A stretch of 64,000 nt of DNA from Janthinobacterium fluminis (GCF_028595325.1 NZ_JAQQXR010000005.1:372001-436000), one strand, 5' to 3'. Positions 38,341 to 47,753 are shown, counted from the stretch's first letter. Numbers and translations are program-made. The notes: a model not told the origin generated them from the letters alone.

Positions 38341-39498
38341 TTACTTGGTGCGCGGCGCGGCCGGCGCGCTGGCGCTGGCGCTGGCCGCGACATTGCGCAC
38401 CAGGTCGCCGTCGTTGAGGAAGCCGGCGCCGCTGATGACCACCGGCGTGTTGGCCTGGATGCCGTCGAGGATCTCGATGCGGTCGGCCAGGCGGCGGCCC
38501 GCGCGCACCTTGACCTGGCTGACGCGCTGGTCGCTGTTCAGGCGGAACACATAGCTGAAGCCGTCGCGCACGGCGATGGCTTGCTGCGGCACCGTCATCG
38601 CCGCCGACACGCCCAGCTCGAACTGGCCGCTGGCGAACATGCCGGCCTTGAACGGCGCGTCCTTGGCGTCGCTCGCCGGCAGGTCGACATACACCAGGGC
38701 GTTGCGGGTTTGCGGGTCGACGGTCGGGGCGATCGTGCGCACCTTGCCCGTCAGCGTGCTGCCGTTGGCGGCCTTGACCAGCGCGCTGGTGCCAGGCTTC
38801 AGGTTCAGCAGCTCGCTGGCGGTGACCTCGGCGCGCCATTCGAGGCGGCCCTGGCGTATCATGCGGAACAATTCCGTGCCGGCGCCGACGACGGCGCCGA
38901 CGGTGGCCGCGCGCGCCGAGATGACGCCGCTGTCGGGCGCCAACACCTGGGTGTAGCGCAGGCGCAGCTGCTGCGTCGCCAGCGCCGCGCGGGCCGAGGC
39001 GATGCGCGCGTTGGCGGTCTGCTCGGCCGTCAGGTACTGGCTGATCTGCTGCGCGCTCAGCGCGCCGGTCGTTTGCAGCGAGCGGGCCCGCGCCGCGTTG
39101 GCGCCGGCCTCGGCGGCGTTGGCCTCCGCTTCGAGCAGGGCGGCGCGGGCCTGGGCCAGGTCGGCCTGGACGCTGTCGGCCGAGAACACGGCCAGCACCT
39201 GGCCGGCGCGCACCTGGTCGCCGACGTTGACGCGCACCTCGGTCAGGCGCAGGCCGTTCGACTCGCTGCCGATGACGGCTTCCTGCCAGGCGGCGACGTT
39301 GCCGTTGGCGCTCAGCTTGATCGGCAGGCGCGCCGCCTGCGGCGTCGCGGTGCTGACCGTCAGCGCCGGTTTCGGCGCGTCGGCCTTCTTGTCGTCGGCG
39401 GCGGTCGAGGCCGGCGCGTACAGCGCGAAGCCCAGGCCGGCGGCGCCGACGGCGGCGGCGACGATGACGGTGATACGGTTCAGTTTATATGTTTTCAT
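38341..39498 (-). CDS. Efflux periplasmic adaptor (membrane fusion protein)
   Basis: 385 residues. One N-terminal membrane anchor (ITVIVAAAVGAAGLGFALY) is followed by a lipoyl/barrel-sandwich region (LSANGNVAAWQEAVIGSE), a coiled-coil hairpin (ARAALLEAEANAAEAGANAARARSL) and beta-barrel domains. It links the RND pump to the outer-membrane channel. Nine bases separate its stop from the permease start. Confidence 0.94.
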   Translation of the reverse strand: MKTYKLNRITVIVAAAVGAAGLGFALYAPASTAADDKKADAPKPALTVSTATPQAARLPIKLSANGNVAAWQEAVIGSESNGLRLTEVRVNVGDQVRAGQVLAVFSADSVQADLAQARAALLEAEANAAEAGANAARARSLQTTGALSAQQISQYLTAEQTANARIASARAALATQQLRLRYTQVLAPDSGVISARAATVGAVVGAGTELFRMIRQGRLEWRAEVTASELLNLKPGTSALVKAANGSTLTGKVRTIAPTVDPQTRNALVYVDLPASDAKDAPFKAGMFASGQFELGVSAAMTVPQQAIAVRDGFSYVFRLNSDQRVSQVKVRAGRRLADRIEILDGIQANTPVVISGAGFLNDGDLVRNVAASASASAPAAPRTK

Positions 39499-39529
39499 GG
39501 TTTATCCGGCAAAGGTCGATACGGGATGG

Positions 39530-40921
39530 TCAATTCGCGGCGGGGGCGGTCCAGCCGCCGCCGGCGGCGCGGTACAGGGCGATCCAGGCGGCGCGGCGGT
39601 CGCGCTCCAGGCTGACCACCGCGTTCTCGGCGGCCAGGCGGGTGCGGCGGGCGTCCTCCAGCTCCAGCAGGCTGGCCAGGCCGTTCTTATAACGGTCCTC
39701 GGTGGCCGTGAACGAACTGCGGTAGCCGGCCAGCGCCGTCTGCGCGTGGCCGCCGCGCTCGTCGGTGCTGGCCAGGTTGACGAGCGCCTCCTCGACCTCG
39801 CGCACGGCCTGGCGCACGCTGCCGCGGTAGTTGGCGACGGCTTCGTCGTAGCGCGCGGCGGCGGCGTCGACGTTGGCGCGGCGCCGGCCGCCGTCGAACA
39901 GCGGCAGCGTCACGGCCAGCGGGCCGATGCTCCAGGTGTTGTCCCTGGCGCTGCTGTCGCCGTTGCGGACATGGGTGGCGCCGACGGCGCCCGACAGCGT
40001 CAGGCGCGGATAGCGCTGGGCCTGGGCGGCGCCGACGTCGGCGCTGGCGGCCGTCACGGCGCGCTCGGCGGCGAACACGTCGGGGCGCTGGCCGAGCGTG
40101 CGGGCCGGCAGCGCGTCCACGGCCAGCGGCGGCGTCGGCGCGGCGGCGGCGCCGGCCAGGCGCTGGCGCAGCTGCTCCTCGCTCAGCGCCGTCAGCGCCA
40201 CCAGCGCCTTGACGTCGCGGTCGCAGGCGGCGCGCTGCTCGATGGCGCGGCTGCTGCCCTCGGCGGCGCTGGCGCGCGCCAGCGCCACTGTGGCCGGCGC
40301 CTGGAAGCCGGCGCCGGCGCTCAGTTCGGTCAGGCGCGCCGTGTCGGCGCGCGAGGCGGCGTCCTGGCGCGCCACGGCCAGCAGTTGCTCGCAGGCGCGC
40401 AGGCTGTAATACTGGTTCGCCACCTCGGCGGCGACGGACACGCGGGCGTCGTGCCAGCCGGCCTGGGCGCCGTCCAGGCGGGCCTGGGTGGCGTCGCGGG
40501 CGGCGCGGTTGGCGCCGAACAGGTCGATTTCCCACGACGCCTGCAGCGCCGCCTGCGCCGTCGTGCCCGGCGGCTGCGCCGCCTGCCGGCCGGCGCGGCC
40601 TACGCTGGCGTTGCCGTCCAGCGTAGGCGCCAGCGCGGCGCCGCTGGCCACGCGCTCGGCGCGCGACTGGGCGATGCGCGTGCGCGCCGCGGCGATCGAC
40701 GGGCTGACCTCCTGCGCCGCGGCGATCAGTTGCACCAGCAGGGCGTCGCCCTGGCGCTGCCACCAGCCGGCCAGGTCGCCGACGCTACCCTGGTGCGGCA
40801 GCGGCGCCTGCCATTGTTGCGGCGCGGCGGCCGTCACGTGGGGCGCCGGCGCCTGCGCGGCACAGGCGCTCAGCGCCAGCGCCGCGGCGGCGGCCAAGGC
40901 GCGTCGTGGGAATGTCTTCAT
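39530..40921 (-). CDS. Outer-membrane efflux lipoprotein (NodT/OprM family)
   Basis: 463 residues from the ATG at 40921. A signal peptide with lipobox (ALALSACAA) precedes two OEP repeats with QASWEIDLFGANRAARDATQARLDGAQAGWHDARVSVAAEVANQYYSLRA and a C-terminal matching helix set. It is the TolC-like exit duct of the RND system. Its ATG overlaps the TetR stop (ATGA). Confidence 0.94.
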   Translation of the reverse strand: MKTFPRRALAAAAALALSACAAQAPAPHVTAAAPQQWQAPLPHQGSVGDLAGWWQRQGDALLVQLIAAAQEVSPSIAAARTRIAQSRAERVASGAALAPTLDGNASVGRAGRQAAQPPGTTAQAALQASWEIDLFGANRAARDATQARLDGAQAGWHDARVSVAAEVANQYYSLRACEQLLAVARQDAASRADTARLTELSAGAGFQAPATVALARASAAEGSSRAIEQRAACDRDVKALVALTALSEEQLRQRLAGAAAAPTPPLAVDALPARTLGQRPDVFAAERAVTAASADVGAAQAQRYPRLTLSGAVGATHVRNGDSSARDNTWSIGPLAVTLPLFDGGRRRANVDAAAARYDEAVANYRGSVRQAVREVEEALVNLASTDERGGHAQTALAGYRSSFTATEDRYKNGLASLLELEDARRTRLAAENAVVSLERDRRAAWIALYRAAGGGWTAPAAN

Positions 40922-41616
40922 GCTGCTCCTTGTTGTAGACGAATTTTTTCGGCGGCGATGATCGCCTCGGCATAGCCGACCAGCTGCGCGCTCCACTGCT
41001 GCAGCGCCTCCGGCGTGGATTTCAATTGCGGGTGGGTCGCATCGACCACTTCGCAGGCCAGCATCAGTTGCAGGCCGATGCCGCTGACGGCGAAGGCCAG
41101 CCGGTGCATGGCGTCGTCCGCCGCCGCGACGCCGAGGTGGCGGCACAGCAGGCCGACCAGGGCCAGGTGCATGGGCTTGAGCGACAGGTTGATCTGCTCG
41201 GTCAGCAGGCCGGTGGGTTCGAGCATCTCGCGCGACCACAAGCGCATGCACCATTGCGCCACCTCGCCTTGCCGCAGCGGTTCCACCATCAGGGCGAAAT
41301 AGCCGTCGAGCGACTGGCGCAGCGTGAAATGGGGCTGGTCGAAGCGGTCGATATCGTGTTGCGGGCCGGTGGGCGAGGCCGACAGCGCGGCGCGGTACAG
41401 GCCGGCCTTGTCGCCGAAATAATAGCTGATTGCGGCGACGTTCGCTTCGGCCGCGTGGGCGATGTCGCGGGTCGGGGTGTTGCTGTAGCCGCGCTCGGCG
41501 AACAGGCGCATGGCCGCCGTCAGCAGGCGCTGGCGCGACTGCGCGCCGTCGGCGCGCGGCTTGCGCGCGTCGTCGTTGCCGGCGCCGCGGGATTTATTGC
41601 GAAATTGTACATTCAT
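40918..41616 (-). CDS. TetR-family repressor of the efflux operon
   Basis: 232 residues from the ATG at 41616 (six residues shorter than the longest frame). The HTH segment RLLTAAMRLFAERGYSNTPTRDIAHAAEANVAAISYYFGDKAGLY is canonical, and the C-terminal part resembles the CecR/DUF1956 type. It is the first gene of the efflux operon, so it probably represses itself and the pump, releasing on drug binding. Confidence 0.92.
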   Translation of the reverse strand: MNVQFRNKSRGAGNDDARKPRADGAQSRQRLLTAAMRLFAERGYSNTPTRDIAHAAEANVAAISYYFGDKAGLYRAALSASPTGPQHDIDRFDQPHFTLRQSLDGYFALMVEPLRQGEVAQWCMRLWSREMLEPTGLLTEQINLSLKPMHLALVGLLCRHLGVAAADDAMHRLAFAVSGIGLQLMLACEVVDATHPQLKSTPEALQQWSAQLVGYAEAIIAAEKIRLQQGAA

Positions 41617-41732
41617 GCCGATATTACACCACATATTTTAAACAATTGATATAATTTAATCGCTTGTTTTGTTTGTGTGCCGGCCGGGGGGCGGGATGCC
41701 GGGAATTGGCGCAATCGGGCCCGGTGGGGGAG

Positions 41733-41758
41733 GGCACGCCGCAGCTGCGCGGCGTGCC
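41733..41758 (-). terminator. Hairpin after the aminotransferase gene
   Basis: GGCACGCCGC pairs with GCGGCGTGCC around AGCTGC, 22 bases beyond the aminotransferase stop. It separates the quorum-sensing-controlled unit from the efflux operon. Confidence 0.6.
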
Positions 41759-41779
41759 GGGGCCAGCTAGCCGCCCGTG

Positions 41780-43162
41780 TTACTTGATGCCAAACTTGGA
41801 GAACTCTTCCAGGGTTTTGTCGATTTCCGCCTTGCTCGCCTGCATCGCGTCGCCGATCCGCGACCCGAAGAACGCCACGTCGCTGTCATTGAGCATGATG
41901 TTGGAATACATGCGCGAAATCGGGCAAAACTGGATGCCGAAGCGCTTGCTGGTTTCCCGGATGATATTCGACAGCATCTTGTTCTTGTTCGAATAGGTAT
42001 CGGCGCTCGTCGGCGCGACGTCGTCGACGTGGAAGGTGAGCGCGTTGGGCAGCCCCTGGACGAACATGGGAATGTCGTTGTCGTCCGCCGCGGCGACCAG
42101 CAATTCGCCGATTTTTTTCATGTGGCCTTCCACGCGCTCGTAGCAGCCCGTGTCCGCCTGCAGTATCGTCAGGCAGGCCTTGACCGCGACCAGACCCATC
42201 GTATAGCCGTTGAAGGTGCCGCCGAAAATCACCTTGCCGTCGGCGTAGAGCGACATGATTTCCTTGGTCGAGAGCACGGCGCTGACGGGCATGCTGCCGC
42301 CGCCCAGGGCCTTGCCGAGGATGGTGATGTCGGGCTTGATGCCGTACAGGCCTTGCGCGCCGCCGATGCCGGCGCGGAATCCGGTGATGACCTCGTCGAA
42401 AATCAGCAGCACATTGTGCTTGGTGCACAGGGCGCGCACCTGTTCGAGGTAGCCGGGCGCCGGCGCGATGCCGCCGCCGTTGACGAGGAAGGGCTCCATG
42501 ATGACGGCGGCGATCTCGCCGCTGTATTTCTCCAGGGTGCTTTGCAAGACCGCCGCGTCGTTCCACTGCAGCAGGAAGGATTGCGCCTCCAGCACGCCGT
42601 CGGCGCGCCCCTTGGTGTTGAGCACGTCATTGGACTTCATCTTCGGCGTGGGGAAGTCCGTGTCGCCCGGATAGCCGCCGATGATGTTGTCGGCGTTGCC
42701 GTGGTAGTGGCCGGAGAAGCGCACGAAGCGCTGCTTTCCCGTGTAGCCGCGCGCCAGGCGGATGGCGTTTTGCACCGCCTCCGTGCCGCTCAGGCAAAAG
42801 CGCACCTGGTCCGCCGACGGGTAGCGCGCCAGCAGGGCTTCGGCCACTTCGACTTCCATGTCGCACATGTCGACGGCGGTGGCTTTTTTCAAGCCGCCTA
42901 TCATGGCTTCCAGGTATTGCGGATGGTTGTGGCCGAGGAAGAGGGCGCCGAATTTATTGAAAAAGTCGATGTGCTCGTTGTTGTCCAGGTCCCATACGCG
43001 CGCCCCTTCGCCGCGCTTGAAGGGGATGTTCAGCGGTCTTTGCGGGGTGGCGAAATTGAAGTGCGAGCCCCCCGGGTAGTACTTGATGCAGCGATCCAGG
43101 TATTTTTTGGACAGGTTGAGGTTCAATCTGGCCATCGGACGGTGAAGGTCGGTGGATGTCAT
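41780..43162 (-). CDS. Class III PLP aminotransferase (glutamate-1-semialdehyde aminomutase-like)
   Basis: 460 residues. Class III features are clear: the N-terminal YPGGSHFNF, the FCLSGTEAVQNAIRLARGYTGK cofactor loop, IFDEVITGFR with its cofactor-binding Asp, and the Schiff-base lysine in ILGKALGGGSMP. It resembles HemL in the first half but lies with a ketosynthase and an oxygenase rather than with haem genes, so it more likely transfers an amino group to a ketone or aldehyde intermediate of the pathway. It is the last gene of the minus-strand unit, 37 bases after the monooxygenase-like gene. Confidence 0.85.
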   Translation of the reverse strand: MTSTDLHRPMARLNLNLSKKYLDRCIKYYPGGSHFNFATPQRPLNIPFKRGEGARVWDLDNNEHIDFFNKFGALFLGHNHPQYLEAMIGGLKKATAVDMCDMEVEVAEALLARYPSADQVRFCLSGTEAVQNAIRLARGYTGKQRFVRFSGHYHGNADNIIGGYPGDTDFPTPKMKSNDVLNTKGRADGVLEAQSFLLQWNDAAVLQSTLEKYSGEIAAVIMEPFLVNGGGIAPAPGYLEQVRALCTKHNVLLIFDEVITGFRAGIGGAQGLYGIKPDITILGKALGGGSMPVSAVLSTKEIMSLYADGKVIFGGTFNGYTMGLVAVKACLTILQADTGCYERVEGHMKKIGELLVAAADDNDIPMFVQGLPNALTFHVDDVAPTSADTYSNKNKMLSNIIRETSKRFGIQFCPISRMYSNIMLNDSDVAFFGSRIGDAMQASKAEIDKTLEEFSKFGIK

Positions 43163-43199
43163 GTCGGTTCGTTTCTATGGAGTAGGTCGGCAGGTCGGC

Positions 43200-44468
43200 T
43201 TATTTATAGTTCAAGTCCCAGAACGGCATGATGGCGACCGGATTTCCGCCCAGCAAACTCGCGCCGGAGGCTTCGTAGAGGCGGTGCGACAGGGCGATGT
43301 GCGAACGCGCGGTGGTCATGTCGCGCAATAATTTCTGCAGCGGCTTTTTATCGTAGATGCTGGCCGAGGCGCCCGACAGGTAGAACAGGTCGGTGACGAC
43401 CTGGTAGGCGTCCTCGGACGATTTGACGGCCGCCAGATGCCCCAGCGCGATGGTGTCCTCGTCGATCTCCTGCCCCTGCTGTACCTTTTCCCAGATATCG
43501 CGGATGGTGCCGAACAAGAACGCCCGGGCCGACTGGAACAGCGCGTAGCGCTTGGCGAATTCGATTTGCGTGCCGGAGTCTTCGCTGATGAAATAGTTGG
43601 AGCCGAACGGCTGCGTCGACATGCTCCATTTGCGATAGTGCTCCACCGTCGCCTTGGCGATGCCCATGGCCACGCTGGCCTTGGTCAGGGCGAACAGCAC
43701 GGCCCACGGGAAGCCCAGCACCTTGTTTTTCCGCAACGCCGTGCGGGTGATCGGCCAGACCTGGTCGGCGCCGATGCGCTGGTCCTTGACGCCCCAGTGG
43801 TGGCTGCCGGTGCCCTTCATGCCGAGCGTGCGCCAGGTGTCGTTGATATAGATCATGTCCTTCGGGAACATCGCCACGTGCAGCTCGGGATTGCCGCTGG
43901 AGCCCATGACGGGCATCTCGTCTTCCATCAGAATGCAACTGCCCAGCATCCAGGTGGCGTGCTGGCAGCCGCTGCCGAAAGGCCACAGCCCGGTCGCGGT
44001 GTATTCCTCGCCGTCTTGCTCCAGGCTGCCGCCGGGCATCACGACGCCGCCGGAAATCGCTTTCCCTTCGCCCGAAAAGAATTTCCGGATCACGCTGTCG
44101 GGCGCGTAGTTCGAAATGAAGCCGTTCATTTCGATGCCGATCATCAGCGCCCACGCGGTCGAGGCGTCGTAGGAGGCGATTTCTTCCAGCAGTTTCAGCG
44201 TCGTCAGCGGGTCCACGTCGGCGCCGCCGAGGCTGGTGGGAACCCACAAATTGTACAAGCCTTCCGCGTGCATTTTGTCGACGATATCGTCGCTCAGGCG
44301 CTTCTCGTCTTCCGCCAGGGCGGCCGATTTGATGATGTCGCTTTTGAGTTGTTGCGCCGTCTCGAACAGCTCGCCGCGCAAGCCCACGACGTGGACGCCG
44401 GACAAGACCTCCTCGTGGCCGCGGCTGTCCGCGGCGCTGCCTTCAATCATTTTCAAATTTGCACTCAT
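43200..44468 (-). CDS. Acyl-CoA-dehydrogenase-fold flavin monooxygenase-like protein (group D)
   Basis: 422 residues. The fold is acyl-CoA dehydrogenase type 2, but GLWPFGSGCQHATWMLGSC and TLGMKGTGSHHWGVKD match the GxWxFxSG and GTGS features of HsaA/DszC-type flavin-dependent oxygenases. The middle and C-terminal helices are complete. It may hydroxylate or N-oxidise the pathway product using reduced flavin from a separate reductase, which is not visible here. A true acyl-CoA dehydrogenase is the alternative. It is flanked by KAS III-like and aminotransferase genes in one unit. Confidence 0.75.
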   Translation of the reverse strand: MSANLKMIEGSAADSRGHEEVLSGVHVVGLRGELFETAQQLKSDIIKSAALAEDEKRLSDDIVDKMHAEGLYNLWVPTSLGGADVDPLTTLKLLEEIASYDASTAWALMIGIEMNGFISNYAPDSVIRKFFSGEGKAISGGVVMPGGSLEQDGEEYTATGLWPFGSGCQHATWMLGSCILMEDEMPVMGSSGNPELHVAMFPKDMIYINDTWRTLGMKGTGSHHWGVKDQRIGADQVWPITRTALRKNKVLGFPWAVLFALTKASVAMGIAKATVEHYRKWSMSTQPFGSNYFISEDSGTQIEFAKRYALFQSARAFLFGTIRDIWEKVQQGQEIDEDTIALGHLAAVKSSEDAYQVVTDLFYLSGASASIYDKKPLQKLLRDMTTARSHIALSHRLYEASGASLLGGNPVAIMPFWDLNYK

Positions 44469-44526
44469 AACTGCTCCGAATTATTCTGCCTGCTTGTTGA
44501 AAGAAAAAAACGCTGCGCGGCGGCGC

Positions 44527-45573
44527 TTAGTAGACGAAGGTGAACGCCGCAAACGCGAACCCGGAACTGGCGACCCAGCCGGCGATCTTGTCGCCGCGGG
44601 CGATCTCGCCCTGTTCCTCGAAATGCACGATGGAGGCGGGCATGGAGCCCGATCCGACGTTGCCGTATTCCGGATAGATATACTTGACGAGGTGGCCGGC
44701 ATTGGCCGCTTCGGCCAGCTTTTGGAATTCCTTCGGTGGGCCGCCGGTATGGCAAAACACGGTTTTCAGCGAGCCGTACTGGTCTTCCAGCGTCTTCAGG
44801 ATATCGCTCATGCCCGGGCCGCCGTAAGTGAACATGGCCGAGCCCCAGGCGGTGAATGCGCCTATGCCGTTCTTGCCCAGGCGGTCGGTGACCTTGCAGC
44901 GGCCTTCCCAGCCATTCAAGGGGATCGTGCACAGATCGGTGTATTTCGTCTGGGAAGAGAAATGGAAATCCCAGTCGTTCCCTTCGTCTTTCTGCAAGAT
45001 GGTGGCCGAGGCGCCGTCGCTGCCCACCCAGGCCGAGAAGCAGTAGGGCAATTCCTTGATCGACTTCAGCTCGTAGCTGCTGGGGTAGCCGAGGCCGTTG
45101 TCGCCGAAGAAGCGCTCGGCGTTGACGACCAGGGCGGTCTTGTACTTACCGAGGAGGAAATAGTTCTGCACCAGTTCGCACGCCCTGGTCCAGCTGATGC
45201 AGGCGTCGAGGATGTCGAAGCAGATGGCGTTTTCCATCCCCATGTAATTCGCGACGAAATAGGCGTCGCCCGGCTCCAGGAAGCCCTTGCCCATGCCGGT
45301 GTAGATGACCAGGTCGATGTCGCTGGCCGACATCTTGGCCTTGTCGAGGGCGCTGCTGATGGCGCTGGCGAGGAGCTCGATAGGCTTCTCGTTTTCTCCT
45401 AGCCAGTAGCGGTATTTGCAGCCGCCCGCCTCCAGCAGGAACCGCGCTGATTTTTTGAACTGCGCAAAGTCGCCGTCGAACACCGGCTCGCTCAGTACTG
45501 AAACCTCATGAATGATATCGTCGGTGTCCATTCTTTTGGACCCTTTGACGTACTCAACGCCTGCAATTCTCAT
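44527..45573 (-). CDS. KAS III-like (FabH/CerJ-type) acyltransferase or condensing enzyme
   Basis: 348 residues from the ATG at 45573 (AAGGA upstream), not the longer frame to 45657. The thiolase-fold triad is visible: Cys125 in FDILDACISW, His275 in FCHTGG and Asn305 in EYGNVGSGSMP. FabH-type enzymes start chains with acyl-CoA and malonyl-ACP, and relatives move acyl groups onto other acceptors. It is the first gene of the unit that also encodes the oxygenase and aminotransferase, 156 bases downstream of a lux-type box. Confidence 0.85.
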   Translation of the reverse strand: MRIAGVEYVKGSKRMDTDDIIHEVSVLSEPVFDGDFAQFKKSARFLLEAGGCKYRYWLGENEKPIELLASAISSALDKAKMSASDIDLVIYTGMGKGFLEPGDAYFVANYMGMENAICFDILDACISWTRACELVQNYFLLGKYKTALVVNAERFFGDNGLGYPSSYELKSIKELPYCFSAWVGSDGASATILQKDEGNDWDFHFSSQTKYTDLCTIPLNGWEGRCKVTDRLGKNGIGAFTAWGSAMFTYGGPGMSDILKTLEDQYGSLKTVFCHTGGPPKEFQKLAEAANAGHLVKYIYPEYGNVGSGSMPASIVHFEEQGEIARGDKIAGWVASSGFAFAAFTFVY

Positions 45574-45722
45574 AGATATTCCTTCTGATTTCTCATCGTC
45601 ACGTGGCTGCCATTTGAAAAAACAGGTGCCTATGCAGACCCGGCTATGCGACCGCATGGCATGCGAGGGCGACCCAGTTGCGTTCAGTGCATGAAACAGG
45701 ATGGTTTTTTAGCGCGCCATAC

Positions 45723-45767
45723 ATTGTGATACGCTCCGCGCCCCGGCGTTACTACAGAGCCATGTAG
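45723..45767 (-). promoter_or_regulatory. lux-type box and -10 for the KAS III unit (box 1)
   Basis: CTACAGAGCCATGTAG at 45752-45767 is the CTACA-N6-TGTAG palindrome. On the minus strand the hexamer CACAAT lies exactly 39 bases from the box start (45723-45728), the same geometry as the other two boxes and as LuxR class II promoters. On the plus strand nothing like a -10 is at that distance. Confidence 0.8.
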
Positions 45768-45896
45768 CAAACGGGGGAAATCGGCGGAAAGTTCAGGGCA
45801 GCGGGCCGCGCGCCGGGGCCGGGCGCGGCCGCCGCGCCGGGCCGTGGCGGCCGGCGTGGGGGAAGGCTGTGGAGTCGGGGAGCCGGGCGGCGCCCG

Positions 45897-46637
45897 CTAG
45901 ATCAAGCCGCAAAAACTGGCCCGTACCACCGCTTGATGGCGGCAACTGACATTGAATTTGCTCATCATGTTGCGCACGTGGTGGACGACGCCGTGTTCGG
46001 AAATGCCGAGTATTCTCGAGATCTCCCACGTCGACTTTCCCGACGCCACCCATTTCAGGCACTCCAGCTCGCGCTTGGTCAATGGCGAGGTCAGCGCGAC
46101 GCCGGGTTTGTTGACGATGCTTTGCATGGTTTGGTGGACGAAGTTGACGATCAAGGGCCCGTGCAGCACGTTCATCTGCAGCAGTTTGCGCGCGTCGTCG
46201 CACTGGCGTGACACGGCGAAACTGAGCACGCCCACGTCGCCGTTGCGGCCGTGCACGGGATAACTGATGCCCGCCGCCAGGCCGAAGGCGCGCGCCTCCT
46301 CGAAAAATGCCGTCTGATCGGGCCGGCTGTAAGTCTCCGGCCGCCAAATCAGCGGCGTCAAGCGGTTGGCCACGTGGCTGATGACGGGATCGATCTCGAT
46401 ATAGTTCTGCTGCTCGTATTTCTGGCGCCACGCGGACGAGTAATTGGTGAGTATCCGGTCTATGCTTTTATTGCGGTCGATGACGAAGCGCGCGCCATAC
46501 AAGTAATACTCCATCCCCAGCTTGTGGGTGATCGTCAAGAGCTGCGACTCGATTTGCTTTTCCGTCTGGCACTGGGCCAGGGCGCAAAAATCATCCAGGT
46601 CGCCAGCGGGGCCGCTGAAGAGTTTCTCTAATTCCAT
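45897..46637 (-). CDS. LuxR-family acyl-homoserine-lactone-responsive regulator
   Basis: 246 residues from the ATG at 46637 (an adjacent ATG at 46640 is equally possible and both lack a strong ribosome site). The autoinducer-binding domain keeps the invariant pocket residues Trp70, Tyr74 and Asp83 (WRQKYEQQNYIEIDP), and the C-terminus has the LuxR helix-turn-helix (LTKRELECLKWVASGKSTWEISRILGISEHGVVHHV). It should bind an AHL made by the LuxI protein 480 bases away and activate the three lux-type boxes. Confidence 0.93.
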   Translation of the reverse strand: MELEKLFSGPAGDLDDFCALAQCQTEKQIESQLLTITHKLGMEYYLYGARFVIDRNKSIDRILTNYSSAWRQKYEQQNYIEIDPVISHVANRLTPLIWRPETYSRPDQTAFFEEARAFGLAAGISYPVHGRNGDVGVLSFAVSRQCDDARKLLQMNVLHGPLIVNFVHQTMQSIVNKPGVALTSPLTKRELECLKWVASGKSTWEISRILGISEHGVVHHVRNMMSKFNVSCRHQAVVRASFCGLI

Positions 46638-46640
46638 CAT

Positions 46641-47117
46641 ACATACCCATGTGCCGAAATTTTCATGATCGCATCGCATTCAATGAAGAGGATTGGTGGT
46701 GAGGATTGCAGTGGTGCGCCGTGCAAATGGATGGCGCCGGGAGGCTTGGGCGCAAGGACTTTCCACTTTGGCATATTGCAATTTATGCATAGAACATACT
46801 TGATGATAAGTTGATTTTTTTGACTTGTCAGCGTTTTTTTTCCAGCCGAAACGGCCCCTCTGGGCTGCTTTTCCGCCCTGTTTTTCGCCCCTGTTTGTTG
46901 CCGTGGAAACAGTCTGTAAGGCGCATGTTTACTGGCTTTGATCTCGCTGGGCGACGCGGGCCGGTGTCCAAAAAGGGCGGCGCCGCGCGGCGTTTTCGAC
47001 GCGGACGTACAACTGCCCATCTGCACGTAGTTTGCGAAATATCAAAGTTTATATGTGTTGTTGTTTGCGCAAAATCATTCCGCGGCGAAGATGGCAGTTT
47101 TTTTGAGGCAAAAAAAT
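46641..47117. other. luxR-luxI divergent intergenic region
   Basis: A 477-base AT-rich region with no convincing gene. It carries the divergent promoters of the regulator and synthase genes. A degenerate half-site (CACGTAG ending at 47030) resembles the right half of the three lux-type boxes and has TATATG about 35 bases on, so luxI may be weakly autoinduced. Confidence 0.5.
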
Positions 47118-47744
47118 ATGGATATCGAGATCGCGCGCGGGCGCTTCCTGTCGACCGAGGATGAATACGATATGTACCGCCTGCGTTACCGGGTGTTCAG
47201 GGAGCGCCTGAAATGGCAGGTCGATACCGTCGGCCAACTGGAGGTGGACCAGTTCGACCTGTGCGACCCCGTGTACGTGATTGCCAAAGAGGCGCAGCAG
47301 TTGCAGGGGTGCTGGCGGCTGTTGCCGACGACGGGGCCGTATATGTTGAAGGACACCTTTCCCGACCTGTTGCACGGCTTGAGCGCGCCCTGCGACGACG
47401 CGACTTGGGAATTGAGCCGCTTCGCCGTGCGGCGCGGCAGCGCCGGCCCTTTCGGCTTTGGCGATACGCCGATGGCGATGATGCAGGAAACGCTGACGTA
47501 TGCGCAGGCCCACGGCATCCAGCGCTACGTCACCGTGACGACGCCGGCCCTGGAGCGCCTGCTCAAGCACCTGAACATCCGCTTCGAGCGCTTCGGCCCC
47601 GCCTTGCAAATGGGCATAGAGCGTGCCGTCGCCCTGAGCTTCGACACGAATCAGCGGATCGACGCCGCGCTCCGCAAGGCGGGCGAATACCTCGCCCCTT
47701 GCGCGCAGTCGTCCGGGGCCGCGCGCGACCTCGCCTGCGCCTAG
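47118..47744 (+). CDS. LuxI-family acyl-homoserine-lactone synthase
   Basis: 208 residues from the ATG at 47118 (GAGG 10 bases upstream), not the GTG at 47055. The family invariants are in place: Arg24, Phe27 and Trp33 in RYRVFRERLKW, the DxxD at 45-48, the GCWRLLPTTGPYML segment, and Glu98/Arg101 in ELSR. It makes an AHL signal from S-adenosylmethionine and an acyl donor. The acyl specificity is unknown. Confidence 0.95.
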   Translation: MDIEIARGRFLSTEDEYDMYRLRYRVFRERLKWQVDTVGQLEVDQFDLCDPVYVIAKEAQQLQGCWRLLPTTGPYMLKDTFPDLLHGLSAPCDDATWELSRFAVRRGSAGPFGFGDTPMAMMQETLTYAQAHGIQRYVTVTTPALERLLKHLNIRFERFGPALQMGIERAVALSFDTNQRIDAALRKAGEYLAPCAQSSGAARDLACA

Positions 47745-47753
47745 TCTTCCCCT

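Noticed and set aside
35113-39615. A 1500-codon open frame on the plus strand
   Set aside because: It is antisense to the RND permease and adaptor genes, which have complete family motifs. Composition is typical of a shadow frame.
41780-43162. Assigning the aminotransferase as haem-pathway hemL
   Set aside because: The core motifs fit HemL, but the gene is in a quorum-sensing-controlled unit with a KAS III-like enzyme and an oxygenase and is about 460 residues long, so a pathway-specific role is more likely.
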